Assembly: GCA_964590225.1 (NCBI GenBank)
Contig: CAZPWS010000027.1
Location: 1 to 44,037 of the forward strand
Length of the DNA: 44,037 bases
Reading direction: 5' to 3'
DNA from: JAEUSG01 sp964590225
GTDB lineage: Bacteria; Fibrobacterota; OXYB2-FULL-49-7; JAEUSG01
Below, piece by piece: positions 34,324-43,562 of this stretch (positions are counted from its first letter, which is position 1; each line of letters starts with the position of its first letter). Both the position numbers and the translations under genes were made by a program. The notes beneath the pieces were generated by a model, which was not told the origin of the DNA, did no database searches, and saw nothing but the letters and a program-made list of their open reading frames with translations.

Positions 34324-35364
34324 ATGAAAATAGAATCTCATGAAACTATCGCTAATGAAGAGATGCTCGAGGAGCGGCTCTCTAAACCGCGCATAGAGCT
34401 TATTGAAATGATGAAAAAACTCGAAGGCGATTTTATGATAATTGGAATTGCCGGAAAAATGGGGACAACACTTGGAAGGATGGCAAAGCGAGCGGCAGAA
34501 GAAGCAGGAGTTAAAAAGAAATTTTATGGAGTAGCAAGATTTACAGATAATTCAGCCATGAAAAATATCGAAAAATGGGGTATTGAGGCCATTAGGTGCG
34601 ACTTAATGGACCGCGAAGCGGTTAGCCGCCTTCCAAAAGTAGCAAATGTAATTTATATGGCTGGAAAAAAGTTTGGAACAAATGGAGATGAAGACACAAC
34701 ATGGGCGATGAATACTGTTGTTCCTGCTTATGTTTGCGAACACTTAAAAGAGAGCCGTATTGTCGCATTTTCAACGGGGTGTGTTTATCCGTTAGTGGGA
34801 GTTGACAGTTGCGGTTGCACCGAAAAAAATTTACCAGAACCCGTTGGTGAATATGCTCAGTCCTGCCTTGGCCGAGAGCGGGTATTTACCTACTTCTCCA
34901 AAATTAATAAAACCCCTGTTTTGCTTTACAGACTCAATTATGCAGTAGATCTACGCTATGGTGTACTTTACGATGTCGGAAGCAGAATATGGGAAGGAAA
35001 ACCAGTAAATTCATCAGTACAGCATTTTAATGTTATTTGGCAGGGGGATGCAAACAACTACGCTCTTATGAGCCTCGGGATTTGCAAAAGCCCACCAGAA
35101 ATTCTTAATGTAACCGGTCCAGAAACCATCTCGCTTTCATATATCGCAGAACTATTCGGCAAAACTTTCAACAAACCCATCTCGTTTGAAGGAAACATAG
35201 GGAATAAGGCATATCTTAACAACGCGTCAAAAGCATTTAGTTTATTTGGTTATCCTGAAGTATCTCTCGAAAAAATGGTAAATTGGCAGGCAGGGTGGAT
35301 AATGAATGGCGGTAAAAGCCTCGGAAAGCCCACCCATTTTGAAGTTAATAACGGCAAATTTTAA
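34324..35364 (+). CDS. NAD-dependent epimerase/dehydratase family protein
   Basis: 346 aa, extended short-chain dehydrogenase. After a helical extension of about 35 residues comes the nucleotide-binding strand MIIGIAGKMG (about 38-47), DLMD, and FSTGCVYP with Ser150. The active-site Tyr177 is in GEYAQSCLGRE: Tyr is present but the usual YxxxK Lys is replaced by Cys181. I recall the same YAQSCLGRER pattern in related proteins, so it seems a family trait. Likely acts on a sugar or sugar-derived keto compound. First gene of the operon, AGGCGG SD 5 bases before the ATG. Substrate unknown. Confidence 0.8.
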   Translation: MKIESHETIANEEMLEERLSKPRIELIEMMKKLEGDFMIIGIAGKMGTTLGRMAKRAAEEAGVKKKFYGVARFTDNSAMKNIEKWGIEAIRCDLMDREAVSRLPKVANVIYMAGKKFGTNGDEDTTWAMNTVVPAYVCEHLKESRIVAFSTGCVYPLVGVDSCGCTEKNLPEPVGEYAQSCLGRERVFTYFSKINKTPVLLYRLNYAVDLRYGVLYDVGSRIWEGKPVNSSVQHFNVIWQGDANNYALMSLGICKSPPEILNVTGPETISLSYIAELFGKTFNKPISFEGNIGNKAYLNNASKAFSLFGYPEVSLEKMVNWQAGWIMNGGKSLGKPTHFEVNNGKF

Positions 35365-35396
35365 CAGTATATAAAACTATAAAAGAGCACCTTCAC

Positions 35397-36587
35397 ATGA
35401 AAAAAAAGATCAGGCTGGGATTGATTGGAACCGGATTCGCCGGCAAATATCATGTTGAATGCCTGAAACGCATACATGGAGTAGAAGTTGAGTTGATTGG
35501 CGTAACTTCTCTTAGACAAGAGAGTCGTGATAAATTTGGAAAAAATCATGGCATAAAGGTTTATGAAAACGCAGAAGCCATGCTGCATGATATTGATATT
35601 CTTGATATCTGTTCGCCCCCATATGCCCACGAACAGGCAATTATAGCTGCTGCGAATGCCGGCAAGGGAATAATATGCGAAAAACCGCTTACAGGTTTTT
35701 TCGGGTTAGAAGGAAACAATGGCATAAATGGAAGTGCTTGTTCGAAAAAGGAAATGGTTGAGTCTGTTTTGATTAAGCTTGATAAAATTGCCGACGCTGT
35801 TGAAAAGAACAAGACATTTTTTGGCTATGCAGAAAATTTTGTATATGCGCCATCTATTCAAAAAGAGAGAGAGATTCTTCAAAAGTGCGATTCTCAAATT
35901 CTTCGCATGACAGGAGAGGAATCACATAACGGCTCGGCCTCTTCAGTTTACGGAATCTGGAGCAAATCAGGCGGTGGATCGTTAATCGGGAAAGGATGTC
36001 ATCCGCTTGGAGCAATGCTGTATCTTAAGCGGATAGAGGGTCTTGCACATTCGGGCAAGCCTATAAGACCAGCAACAGTAAGCGCAAGAACACACAAGCT
36101 TACGAGATTGAAAAATTATCGTGACGCGGGATTTATTAGAACAGATTACCATGATGTTGAGGATTACGGTTTTATGCACATTACATTTGAAGATGGAACG
36201 GTGGCAGATATTCTTACATCAGAGGTTGTTCTTGGGGGTATATACGATTATGTTGAAATATTTGCCAACAACCATAGGAGTCGCTGTAAAATCAGTCCCT
36301 CTGGTCTAATGGATGTTTACAATCCGAAAGGAAGCCAGTTTGCTGATATTTATCTCATGGAAAAGATCAGCACACTTGAGGGGTGGTCTATGGCCGCGCC
36401 GGACGAAAACTTTACAATGGGATATCTTTCTGAAATGCAGGATTTTATTATGTCTGCCGCAGAAAATAGAGAGGCGCAATCGGGCCTGGGGCTTGCCTTG
36501 GATACAACAGCCGTAATTTACTCTGCGTATGTGTCAGATGAGCGAAATGGGATAGAAACAAAAATTCCACAAAGATGGGAGCTTTAA
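35397..36587 (+). CDS. Gfo/Idh/MocA family oxidoreductase 1
   Basis: 396 aa, longest of three in the operon. N-terminal Rossmann domain GLIGTGFAGKYH (8-19), CEKPL with catalytic Lys96, and a C-terminal beta-sheet domain with GGGSLIGKGCHPLGAMLYL holding the conserved His. Residues about 98-125 are an insertion (FFGLEGNNGINGSACSKKEM) not usual in the family. Such enzymes oxidise or reduce a sugar, cyclitol or sugar-acid hydroxyl with NAD(P). It starts 32 bp after the epimerase. Confidence 0.85.
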   Translation: MKKKIRLGLIGTGFAGKYHVECLKRIHGVEVELIGVTSLRQESRDKFGKNHGIKVYENAEAMLHDIDILDICSPPYAHEQAIIAAANAGKGIICEKPLTGFFGLEGNNGINGSACSKKEMVESVLIKLDKIADAVEKNKTFFGYAENFVYAPSIQKEREILQKCDSQILRMTGEESHNGSASSVYGIWSKSGGGSLIGKGCHPLGAMLYLKRIEGLAHSGKPIRPATVSARTHKLTRLKNYRDAGFIRTDYHDVEDYGFMHITFEDGTVADILTSEVVLGGIYDYVEIFANNHRSRCKISPSGLMDVYNPKGSQFADIYLMEKISTLEGWSMAAPDENFTMGYLSEMQDFIMSAAENREAQSGLGLALDTTAVIYSAYVSDERNGIETKIPQRWEL

Positions 36588-36591
36588 CTAT

Positions 36592-37659
36592 ATGTCCGGA
36601 GTGTTAACCGTAGGAATTATTGGTTTGGGGCACTTGCATCCTGTAAGCTATATGCCTCATTTTTTAAATTGTGAAAAAACGAATGTGGTAGCTGCAAGTG
36701 ATACAAACAAAAAATTACTGTCCGATTTTACAGAGCAATTTGGGGTGAAAGCATATCATGACTGGCGCGACTTAATTGCGAAAGAAAAAATTGATCTTGC
36801 ATTTATTTTTCTTCCCCATTGTGATTGTGATGAGGCGGCTGTAGAATGCGCAAATCGCGGAATTAATATAGTCGTTGAGAAACCTGTTGCAAGCGCATCC
36901 TCTAAAGCGAGATCAATAATGGTGGCTTGCGAAAAGAATCGCGTTCTCTTCTCAACGCCCTATCTTTGGCGATATCATCCCGTAATTAAAAAAATGAAAG
37001 AGGTTATAGATGCGGGCCTTTTAGGCCATGTTGTGGGATGTGAGGGGCGCTGTGCCGCCGGTGGGCTGCACCGCTATATCGATGGACACAGCGAATGGAT
37101 GCTTGACAAGAATAAGAGTGGTGGCGGGCCTATGTATAACCTTGGAGTTCACTGGATCGATCTTTTCCGCTGGTTATTGGGTTCAGAAATAATTGAAGTT
37201 ACAGGAAAAAATGTACGCGTTAACCAAAGTTACAACATTGAGGATAACTCGTTCGCTATTGCCACTTTTGCAAATGGTTCAACACTTGCGCTTGATATAA
37301 GCTATACCGTACCCGATAGTTACCCATACGGTAGGGACCTGTATCTTAGTTTGCGCGGAACCGAAGGATGTATTAATTTCACTCCTCTGTTTGAAGGGCA
37401 TGAACAGTCGCTGTTTATTTGCAGTAACAAAAAGGGTTTTGGTGAGTCAGGAAAACAGACCATCAAATTTGAACTCAAAAATATTTCCGGCTACTGTGGA
37501 CAGCTTGGTTTAGAATTTATAAACGACATCGCCGATAATGTAATAAACGGAACAACACCATTTATCGGTGGGGTTGATGCTGTGAAAGTTCTTGAAGTTG
37601 TGGAAAGTATTTACGAAGCGGCACAATCGGGCAAAACGACAAAGGTAACATACCGTTGA
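36592..37659 (+). CDS. Gfo/Idh/MocA family oxidoreductase 2
   Basis: 355 aa. Rossmann motif VGIIGLGHLHPVSY (7-20), VEKPV with Lys97, and GGGPMYNLGVHWIDLFRWLL with the substrate-binding His. NAD(P)-dependent oxidoreductase of sugar or inositol-like substrates. It begins 4 bp after gene 1 of the family. Only distantly similar to the other two copies by eye, so it probably catalyses a different step. Confidence 0.85.
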   Translation: MSGVLTVGIIGLGHLHPVSYMPHFLNCEKTNVVAASDTNKKLLSDFTEQFGVKAYHDWRDLIAKEKIDLAFIFLPHCDCDEAAVECANRGINIVVEKPVASASSKARSIMVACEKNRVLFSTPYLWRYHPVIKKMKEVIDAGLLGHVVGCEGRCAAGGLHRYIDGHSEWMLDKNKSGGGPMYNLGVHWIDLFRWLLGSEIIEVTGKNVRVNQSYNIEDNSFAIATFANGSTLALDISYTVPDSYPYGRDLYLSLRGTEGCINFTPLFEGHEQSLFICSNKKGFGESGKQTIKFELKNISGYCGQLGLEFINDIADNVINGTTPFIGGVDAVKVLEVVESIYEAAQSGKTTKVTYR

Positions 37660-37673
37660 AAGGATAACAATTT

Positions 37674-38684
37674 ATGAAATCTCAATTTAAAGTAGTAGTA
37701 ACAGATTACATAGAGCAAGACCTTGATTGGGAAGAAAAAGAGCTGGCAGCTAAAGGAATCGAGCTTAAAACACATCAGCTTAAATTCAAGCCGGAAGAAG
37801 AGATTTTAGAAAAAATAAAGGATGCTGATGTAATTGTTGTCAATATGGTCAGGATGACAGAATCATTAATATCAAAGCTACCAAAGTGTAAACTTATAAT
37901 CCGTCATGGAATTGGTTACGATAATGTGGATGTTGAGGCATGTACAAAGAATAACATACAATTCGCCTACCAACCGGATTATTGTAAAGAGGATGTAGCA
38001 GAGCATGCAATTGCCCTTATTTTTGCCTGTGCAAGGCGGATTGTGCGCAGCCGAAAAACGCTTGAAGAGTCATCAAAACGGGGACAGTGGGATTTTACCG
38101 GGCTATTCCCGATATATAGACTTGATGGTAAAACACTTGGCATTCTCGGGACAGGTCGGATTGGGAGTAGAGTTTTCAGAAAACTTAAAACCTTCGGATT
38201 CCGGATAATTGCGTGTGATCCATACTTGAGTGACCGAAGAAGAAAGGATCTTGAAGAGCAGGGGCTTGTGTTTGTTAATCAGGAAACATTGTTCAGAGAG
38301 TCTGATTATATAACCGTACATACGCCTTTGCAAGCAGAAACAAGACACATAGTTAATACACAAACGCTTTCGCTCATGAAGCCTACTGCCTATATTGTAA
38401 ATACATCGCGCGGGCCAATGGTCGATTCTAAAGCATTGGCGGATGCTGTTAGTAAAGGCGTCATTGCAGGAGCCGCAATAGATGTGTTCGACAAGGAACC
38501 GCCCGATAACGATTTTGAGCTGTTCGGGTTAGAAAATGTTATACTCACACCACATACAGGATGGGCTTCGGAAGAGTCGGGTTGGGAAATAAGAAAGAGT
38601 ATTCTTGATGATATCGTGGCAGCATCTGAAGGAAAAGCTGCCCGATGTGTTGTTAATTCAGTTAAGGAACTTAAAAATATATAA
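37674..38684 (+). CDS. D-2-hydroxyacid dehydrogenase (CtBP/PGDH-like)
   Basis: 336 aa. N-terminal catalytic half with IIRHGIGYDNVDVEAC, the CtBP-like PDYCKEDVAEHAIAL, the nucleotide-binding LGILGTGRIGSRVFRKL (about 155-171), and catalytic Arg246 in NTSRGPMVD, Glu275 in DKEPPDND and His294 in TPHTGWASEES. It lacks the ACT domain of long SerA proteins. Likely reduces a 2-keto acid or oxidises a 2-hydroxy acid made in the pathway. It follows the second Gfo/Idh gene by 14 bp. Confidence 0.85.
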   Translation: MKSQFKVVVTDYIEQDLDWEEKELAAKGIELKTHQLKFKPEEEILEKIKDADVIVVNMVRMTESLISKLPKCKLIIRHGIGYDNVDVEACTKNNIQFAYQPDYCKEDVAEHAIALIFACARRIVRSRKTLEESSKRGQWDFTGLFPIYRLDGKTLGILGTGRIGSRVFRKLKTFGFRIIACDPYLSDRRRKDLEEQGLVFVNQETLFRESDYITVHTPLQAETRHIVNTQTLSLMKPTAYIVNTSRGPMVDSKALADAVSKGVIAGAAIDVFDKEPPDNDFELFGLENVILTPHTGWASEESGWEIRKSILDDIVAASEGKAARCVVNSVKELKNI

Positions 38685-38703
38685 GGCGAAAGGAATAGCT
38701 ATC

Positions 38704-40026
38704 ATGGGATATACCAAAGTAAGCGGCCCCCTGCCCGGGCCTAAAAGTAAACAACTTATTGATGAATGGCATAAATTTGAAGCCGATGTAACAGGATATC
38801 AGGCACCAATTGTTTGGGAAAGAGCGGAAGGGTGCATTGTAACCGATGTTGACGGAAACAGATACATCGACTGGACTTCAGGCGTTCTTGTTACGAGTGT
38901 TGGCCATTGCCATCCGCGAATGGTCGAGGCTGTAAGGGATTCTGTTGGAAAACTTATAAATAACTACGAAAGCCCAACTGAGTACAGGGTTAAAGCGGCC
39001 AAAGCACTTATGGAAGTAATGCCGTCACATTTTGGCAAGTGTTTCTTTTTAAGTACTGGAAGTGAGGCAACAGAAGCTGCTCTAAGGCTCATGAAAAGGC
39101 GGAGTGGCAAGTATGAAATACTTTCTTTTGAGGCGAGCTTTCACGGGCGCACAGGCGCTTCGGCAACTGCTGGCGGCATGGCAGGTCCTAAAAAAGGATA
39201 TGGCCCATCAATTCCAGGCGCTATAAGAGCCATATTTCCAAACCCCTATCGTGACACAATGGGCTTTTGTAACGACGGCCCCAAATTCAAAAAATATTTT
39301 GATTATTTGGAGTCTGTAATAAATTCAAATTCGACTGGCAGTCTCGGCGGACTTATAATAGAACCATATCAGGGGGCGGGAGGATTTATTTTTCCGCCGA
39401 CAGGATGGCTTAAACGACTCCAGGAGTGGGCGCATGGTAACGGGCTCCTTTTTGCTCTTGACGAAGTACAATCGCTTTACGGACGAACGGGTAAAATGTT
39501 TGCAATGGAACACGATAATCTCAAACCAGATATTATTACCCTCGGTAAAGCAATAGGCTGTGGAGTACCAGTTTCGGCAGTAGTAGCAACAGATGATGTC
39601 TTTTCGGCTCTTGGAAAAGGGGACCTCTCCAGCACGCTTGGCGGAAACCCAGTGTCAAGTTCTGTTGTGCCGGTAATTCTCGATATAATGCGAAAAGAAA
39701 AACTTGTTGAAAATGCCGCCAATATGGGTGCCTATATGAAAAAAAGGCTTGAAGAAATTGCTGCAAAATGCAAATATCTCGGTGATGTGCGTGGTTTGGG
39801 GCTTGTAATGGGTCTCGAATTTGTAAAAGATAAAGCAACCAAAGAGCCGGCAAAAGAACTAATCAAGCCATTTATCAATGCATGCGCGCAAAATGGACTT
39901 TTAGTTGGTTCGGTTGGCGTTTATGGAAATGTTATTCGGGTTGCTCCACCGCTTGTTATAAACAGAGAAATCGCCGATGAAAGCCTTTGCGCTATGGAAA
40001 AGGCCTTGGGTGAAATAAGCTTGTAG
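38704..40026 (+). CDS. Class III (omega) aminotransferase, GabT/ArgD-like
   Basis: 440 aa from the ATG at 38704 (AAAGGA SD upstream); an ATG at 38605 lies inside the preceding gene and adds 33 residues not typical of the family. PLP enzyme fold type I: STGSEATEAALRLMK (phosphate binding), FHGRTGASATAGG, LLFALDEVQSLYGRTG with Asp253, and LGKAIGCGVPVSAV with PLP Lys282. These enzymes move an amino group to or from a terminal aldehyde or ketone, usually with 2-oxoglutarate or pyruvate. In this operon it presumably makes or removes an amino group on the pathway's carbon skeleton. Confidence 0.9.
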   Translation: MGYTKVSGPLPGPKSKQLIDEWHKFEADVTGYQAPIVWERAEGCIVTDVDGNRYIDWTSGVLVTSVGHCHPRMVEAVRDSVGKLINNYESPTEYRVKAAKALMEVMPSHFGKCFFLSTGSEATEAALRLMKRRSGKYEILSFEASFHGRTGASATAGGMAGPKKGYGPSIPGAIRAIFPNPYRDTMGFCNDGPKFKKYFDYLESVINSNSTGSLGGLIIEPYQGAGGFIFPPTGWLKRLQEWAHGNGLLFALDEVQSLYGRTGKMFAMEHDNLKPDIITLGKAIGCGVPVSAVVATDDVFSALGKGDLSSTLGGNPVSSSVVPVILDIMRKEKLVENAANMGAYMKKRLEEIAAKCKYLGDVRGLGLVMGLEFVKDKATKEPAKELIKPFINACAQNGLLVGSVGVYGNVIRVAPPLVINREIADESLCAMEKALGEISL

Positions 40027-40046
40027 TTATCTTGTAAAGGGAAAAA

Positions 40047-41285
40047 ATGAAAACCAGAATCAAAGCAATAGTTGAAAAGCTCTTGCCGGAAACTGAAAAG
40101 TTGCTGTGCGACCTTATAAGATTTCCTTCAACTTCAGGTAAAGAGCATGACCTAATGCTTTTTCTTGAAAAAAAGTTTGACTCTCTTGGAGTCCGGACCG
40201 AGCGAATTGCAATGTCCGATACCATAATGAACGATCCAGATTACTGCAATCCTGTTCAGGGTCTTAAATATGACGGTCGCTTCAATATAAGGATTCATCG
40301 AGCCGGTTCTGGAAGTGGGGGACGAAAGCTCCTTTTTAACGCGCATACGGATGTTGTTCCCGCATCAGAAGGAATGGTTAACGCATGGGAGCCCAAAGTT
40401 GATAACGGAAAGGTTTTCGGAAGAGGAGCATGCGATGATAAGGGACAAGTTGCCCTTTTTTATCTTGTCATGAAAGCGCTGGACAAATTAGGCGTAAGAT
40501 TAAAGGGAGATATTGTTGGACACCTTGTCAATGAGGAGGAAAATGGCGGCAATGGATCGCTCGCAATGACAAGAGCTGGAGAAAAAGCAGACTTTTGCGT
40601 TGTACTTGAACCAACAGAAGAGAAACTTCTTACTTCCATTCGTGGTGCAGTATGGTTTAAAATAAAGTTTAAGGGAATTGCCGGACACAGTGGAACGGCA
40701 GGCCAGACAAAAAGCGCGCTTCTTTTAGCAAGAGATGCGATTAATATCCTTGAAAAGTATCATGCTACTCTTCTTCATGAATCCAAGTGTTACCCACTGT
40801 TTGATCCATATCCAAACCCAATGCCAATAACTTTTGGCAAACTGCACGCGGGAAATTGGCCAGCTGCGGCACCAAATGAGTCGGAATTGCAGGGCGTGCT
40901 CGGTTTTCTTCCAAACAAGACCAAAGAAGATATATGCAAAGAGATGAAGGAAGCATTGATTGCGGGTGGGCTTAAGGAAAATGATTTTGAACTCTTTTTC
41001 ATGTATCGCCATGACTGTAGCGTTGTCAATCCAGACCATGAATATCCGCAGATGATGATTAAACAGGCAGACGAAGCAGGTTATCGGCTGGGCATTGATG
41101 CAATGACAGCTTCATGCGACGCGTGGTTCTATAACAACCAGATAGGTATTCCAACAGTGGTTTTTGGCGCTGGAACTTTAAAGGTAGCCCATTCTATAAA
41201 CGAAAACATTGTAATGGCAGATATTGGCAAGGCTGCCGAAATACTTTTGCATTTTATTATGAAATTCTGCGAAAGCGAGGAATAA
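40047..41285 (+). CDS. M20 family metallohydrolase (ArgE/DapE/dipeptidase-like)
   Basis: 412 aa. Di-zinc ligands visible: His100 and Asp102 in FNAHTDVVPAS, bridging Asp130 in GRGACDDKGQ, Glu163/164 in NEEENGG with the general base, Glu188 in VLEPTE, and a C-terminal His in KVAHSINENI. The lid/dimerisation domain begins at GIAGHSGTAG (about 212). The family cleaves amide bonds in N-acyl amino acids or dipeptides. Next to an aminotransferase it might deacylate an N-acyl intermediate. Its stop overlaps the next start (TAATG). Confidence 0.9.
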   Translation: MKTRIKAIVEKLLPETEKLLCDLIRFPSTSGKEHDLMLFLEKKFDSLGVRTERIAMSDTIMNDPDYCNPVQGLKYDGRFNIRIHRAGSGSGGRKLLFNAHTDVVPASEGMVNAWEPKVDNGKVFGRGACDDKGQVALFYLVMKALDKLGVRLKGDIVGHLVNEEENGGNGSLAMTRAGEKADFCVVLEPTEEKLLTSIRGAVWFKIKFKGIAGHSGTAGQTKSALLLARDAINILEKYHATLLHESKCYPLFDPYPNPMPITFGKLHAGNWPAAAPNESELQGVLGFLPNKTKEDICKEMKEALIAGGLKENDFELFFMYRHDCSVVNPDHEYPQMMIKQADEAGYRLGIDAMTASCDAWFYNNQIGIPTVVFGAGTLKVAHSINENIVMADIGKAAEILLHFIMKFCESEE

Positions 41286-42319
41286 TGAAAGCTTTGGTAA
41301 AAACACAAAAGGGTAAAGGTTTTATTGAATTTAAGGAGATGCCGGAGCCGACACCGGGAAGCGGAGAGGTTCTTATAGAAGTCAAGGCCGCCGGTATATG
41401 TGGAACCGACCTGCATGTTAAAAATGATACCTTCCCATATTGGCCGCCGGTAATCCTCGGACACGAGTTTTCCGGCGAAATAATAGAACTCGGCCCAAAT
41501 TGTAGCCACTATAAAATAGGCGAACGGGTTGTAGGTGAACCCCACACAAAACATTGTGGAGTATGTTACCTTTGCCGAACTGGCAATGTACAGGTCTGTC
41601 CTGAAAAAAGAAGCCCTGGCTGGGGCATAAACGGCTGCATGACCAAATACCTTATTATGCCTGAAAAGCTGCTTCACAGAATACCTGATGAAATGGATTA
41701 TGACACTGCTGCTGTTATTGAGCCAACTGCAAATGCGGTGCACGATGTTATAGAAAGGGCCGCAATTGTTCCGGGCGATTTTGTTGTTGTTATAGGGCCG
41801 GGTCCAATTGGACTACTTGCCGGACTAACGGCCAAGGCATCGGGAGCAAGGCACATTGTAATGGCCGGAGCCCCTCCGGACGAGGGACTTCGTCTTGATA
41901 AGGCAAAGGAGCTTGGCTTTGAAACGGTTCTTAATGTTGCCAAGGAGAGTATTGTGGATACGGTAATGCAGCTGACAAATGGCATTGGTGCAGATATGGT
42001 TATAGAATGTTCAGGTGCTCCCGCGGCAATAGCCGGAACGCCTGAACTGGTTCGTAAAAAAGGCAAGATATGTGCAATTGGACTTACGGGTGGACGCAAG
42101 GTCGAGTTTCCGTGGGAAAAAGCTTCATTTAAAGTGCTGGATATTGTTTTTGGAATGTCAACTTCATATACAAGTTGGGATAGAGCAATAAATCTTGTTG
42201 CGAAGGGGCTTTTGCCTGCAGAAAAGGTTATATCTCATAGACTACCGCTTGAAAAATGGGAGTACGCATTCAATGAGCTTGAGGAGCAACGGGCTCTAAA
42301 GGTTATTTTACACCCTTGA
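41285..42319 (+). CDS. Zinc-dependent medium-chain alcohol dehydrogenase (Tdh/sorbitol DH-like)
   Basis: 344 aa. Catalytic zinc ligands Cys39 (GICGTDLH), His60 and Glu61 (GHEFSGEI), with Glu146 nearby. The structural zinc has Cys91, 94, 97 and 105 (HCGVCYLCRTGNVQVC). NAD-binding motif GPGPIGLLAG (about 171-180). Resembles threonine 3-dehydrogenase and polyol dehydrogenases, oxidising a secondary alcohol to a ketone. Overlaps the M20 stop by one base, so it is tightly coupled. Confidence 0.9.
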   Translation: MKALVKTQKGKGFIEFKEMPEPTPGSGEVLIEVKAAGICGTDLHVKNDTFPYWPPVILGHEFSGEIIELGPNCSHYKIGERVVGEPHTKHCGVCYLCRTGNVQVCPEKRSPGWGINGCMTKYLIMPEKLLHRIPDEMDYDTAAVIEPTANAVHDVIERAAIVPGDFVVVIGPGPIGLLAGLTAKASGARHIVMAGAPPDEGLRLDKAKELGFETVLNVAKESIVDTVMQLTNGIGADMVIECSGAPAAIAGTPELVRKKGKICAIGLTGGRKVEFPWEKASFKVLDIVFGMSTSYTSWDRAINLVAKGLLPAEKVISHRLPLEKWEYAFNELEEQRALKVILHP

Positions 42320-42353
42320 AGTAATTTTTACGAATAAGTATGGAGATAAAAAA

Positions 42354-43421
42354 ATGAGTAAAATTGGATTTGGAATATTAGGTGCTGGAATGATTTCGGG
42401 CATACATGCCGACGCATTACGAAATTCAAAAAAGGCAGAGCTTGTTGGAATCTGTGATGTAAATGTTGAAAACGCAAAGAAGTTAGCCGCTCAATTTGCA
42501 CCAGGCGCAACCATTTATTCATCCTTTGACGAAATGCTTAAAAACAGTAAAATTCAAGTGGTCAGCATCGTGACACCAAACCATCTTCATACTGAATTTG
42601 TCCTTAAGGCTGCAGCTATGGGCAGACATGTCCTTTGTGAAAAACCGCCGGCCATGTCCCTTGAAGAAACAGACAAAATGATACAGGCATGCAATGATGC
42701 CCATGTCAAGTTTGGCATTTTTGTCCAATGCAGAATGCGCGAACCTATTCGACATATGAAGACTGCTATAGATAAAGGAAGATTCGGAAAAATACTCCGA
42801 GTTGATGCTCAAATGAAATGGTACAGGGCTGCTGATTATTACAAGATGGATGCATGGCGCTCAAACCGCAAATGTGGTGCCGGCGTTACCATACAGCACG
42901 CCTTCCACTATATTGATTTATTGCAGTACCTGATGGGACCTGCTGCCAAGGTCTCGGCCGAAATGTGTAATCTCGCCCATCCAGAGATTCAAATTGAGGA
43001 TACACTTGACGCAAAAATAGTATTCGCTAATGGCGTAAACGGCTTTGTGCAGGCAAGTACAGCGCTCTGGCCCGGTAATGATGTTCAAATTGAAATTTAC
43101 GGAACTGAGGGTAGCGCAATAATGGCTGGTACGGCTTTCAAACTGTGGAAATTTAAGAATGAAACAGGCGAGGACGAAAAAATCCGTCTTGCAGGCAATG
43201 TTTCGCAGGCGACAGCGAGCAGCGATCCTTCTGCCTTGCCAAGCGGAGATCACCAGTTTATTATTGACGACTGTGTCGATGCTATTAACGGCGACAGGGG
43301 TGTCTGTATTCCTTGTACAGCTGTAAGGCCTACACTCGAAATGGCCCTTGCAATGTATAAATCTGATAAATGCAAGAGTGAAGTCCGACTACCCATTGAC
43401 GAAAGCGGTTTGTGGGAGTAA
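42354..43421 (+). CDS. Gfo/Idh/MocA family oxidoreductase 3
   Basis: 355 aa. Rossmann motif GILGAGMISGIHADAL (7-22), CEKPPAM with Lys97, and GAGVTIQHAFHYIDLLQYLM with the conserved His. The C-terminal beta-sheet domain has GFVQASTALWPGNDVQIEIY. NAD(P)-dependent oxidoreductase. Last gene of the operon, 34 bp after the alcohol dehydrogenase, with a GGAGA SD. Confidence 0.87.
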   Translation: MSKIGFGILGAGMISGIHADALRNSKKAELVGICDVNVENAKKLAAQFAPGATIYSSFDEMLKNSKIQVVSIVTPNHLHTEFVLKAAAMGRHVLCEKPPAMSLEETDKMIQACNDAHVKFGIFVQCRMREPIRHMKTAIDKGRFGKILRVDAQMKWYRAADYYKMDAWRSNRKCGAGVTIQHAFHYIDLLQYLMGPAAKVSAEMCNLAHPEIQIEDTLDAKIVFANGVNGFVQASTALWPGNDVQIEIYGTEGSAIMAGTAFKLWKFKNETGEDEKIRLAGNVSQATASSDPSALPSGDHQFIIDDCVDAINGDRGVCIPCTAVRPTLEMALAMYKSDKCKSEVRLPIDESGLWE

Positions 43422-43470
43422 TAGCGTCCAAATAGTCATATTGTCTTGAACCATTTCGCCGGAACTTTTT

Positions 43471-43528
43471 TCCTGACTTCTGACATTTAGTGCGGTAAAG
43501 TTGCTTTTTTATAACCCCCCTTGCCCCC
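43471..43528 (+). repeat. 58-bp dispersed repeat, copy 2, 3' of the DUF559 gene
   Basis: 57 of 58 bases identical to 1182-1239, same orientation. Its C-rich end runs straight into the hairpin at 43524-43553. It lies beyond the 3' end of the minus-strand DUF559 gene and 49 bp after the last gene of the operon. Confidence 0.9.
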
Positions 43529-43553
43529 CTTTTTTCGGAGCAAAAAAGGGGGG
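43524..43553. terminator. C6T6/A6G6 hairpin, probable bidirectional terminator
   Basis: CCCCCCTTTTTT, loop CGGAGC, AAAAAAGGGGGG: 12 perfect pairs. It can end both the plus-strand operon (last stop 43421) and the minus-strand DUF559 gene (stop 43563, 10 bp away). It forms part of the repeat element. Confidence 0.65.
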
Positions 43554-43562
43554 ACGATTTTT

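Noticed and set aside
38605..38703. Upstream start for the class III aminotransferase
   Set aside because: Lies inside the preceding dehydrogenase gene; the ATG at 38704 has an SD and gives the usual family length.
1182..43528. The two direct repeats as ends of a 42-kb mobile island
   Set aside because: The interval holds rho, aspS, purL and other core genes and no transfer genes; dispersed repeats are the simpler reading.
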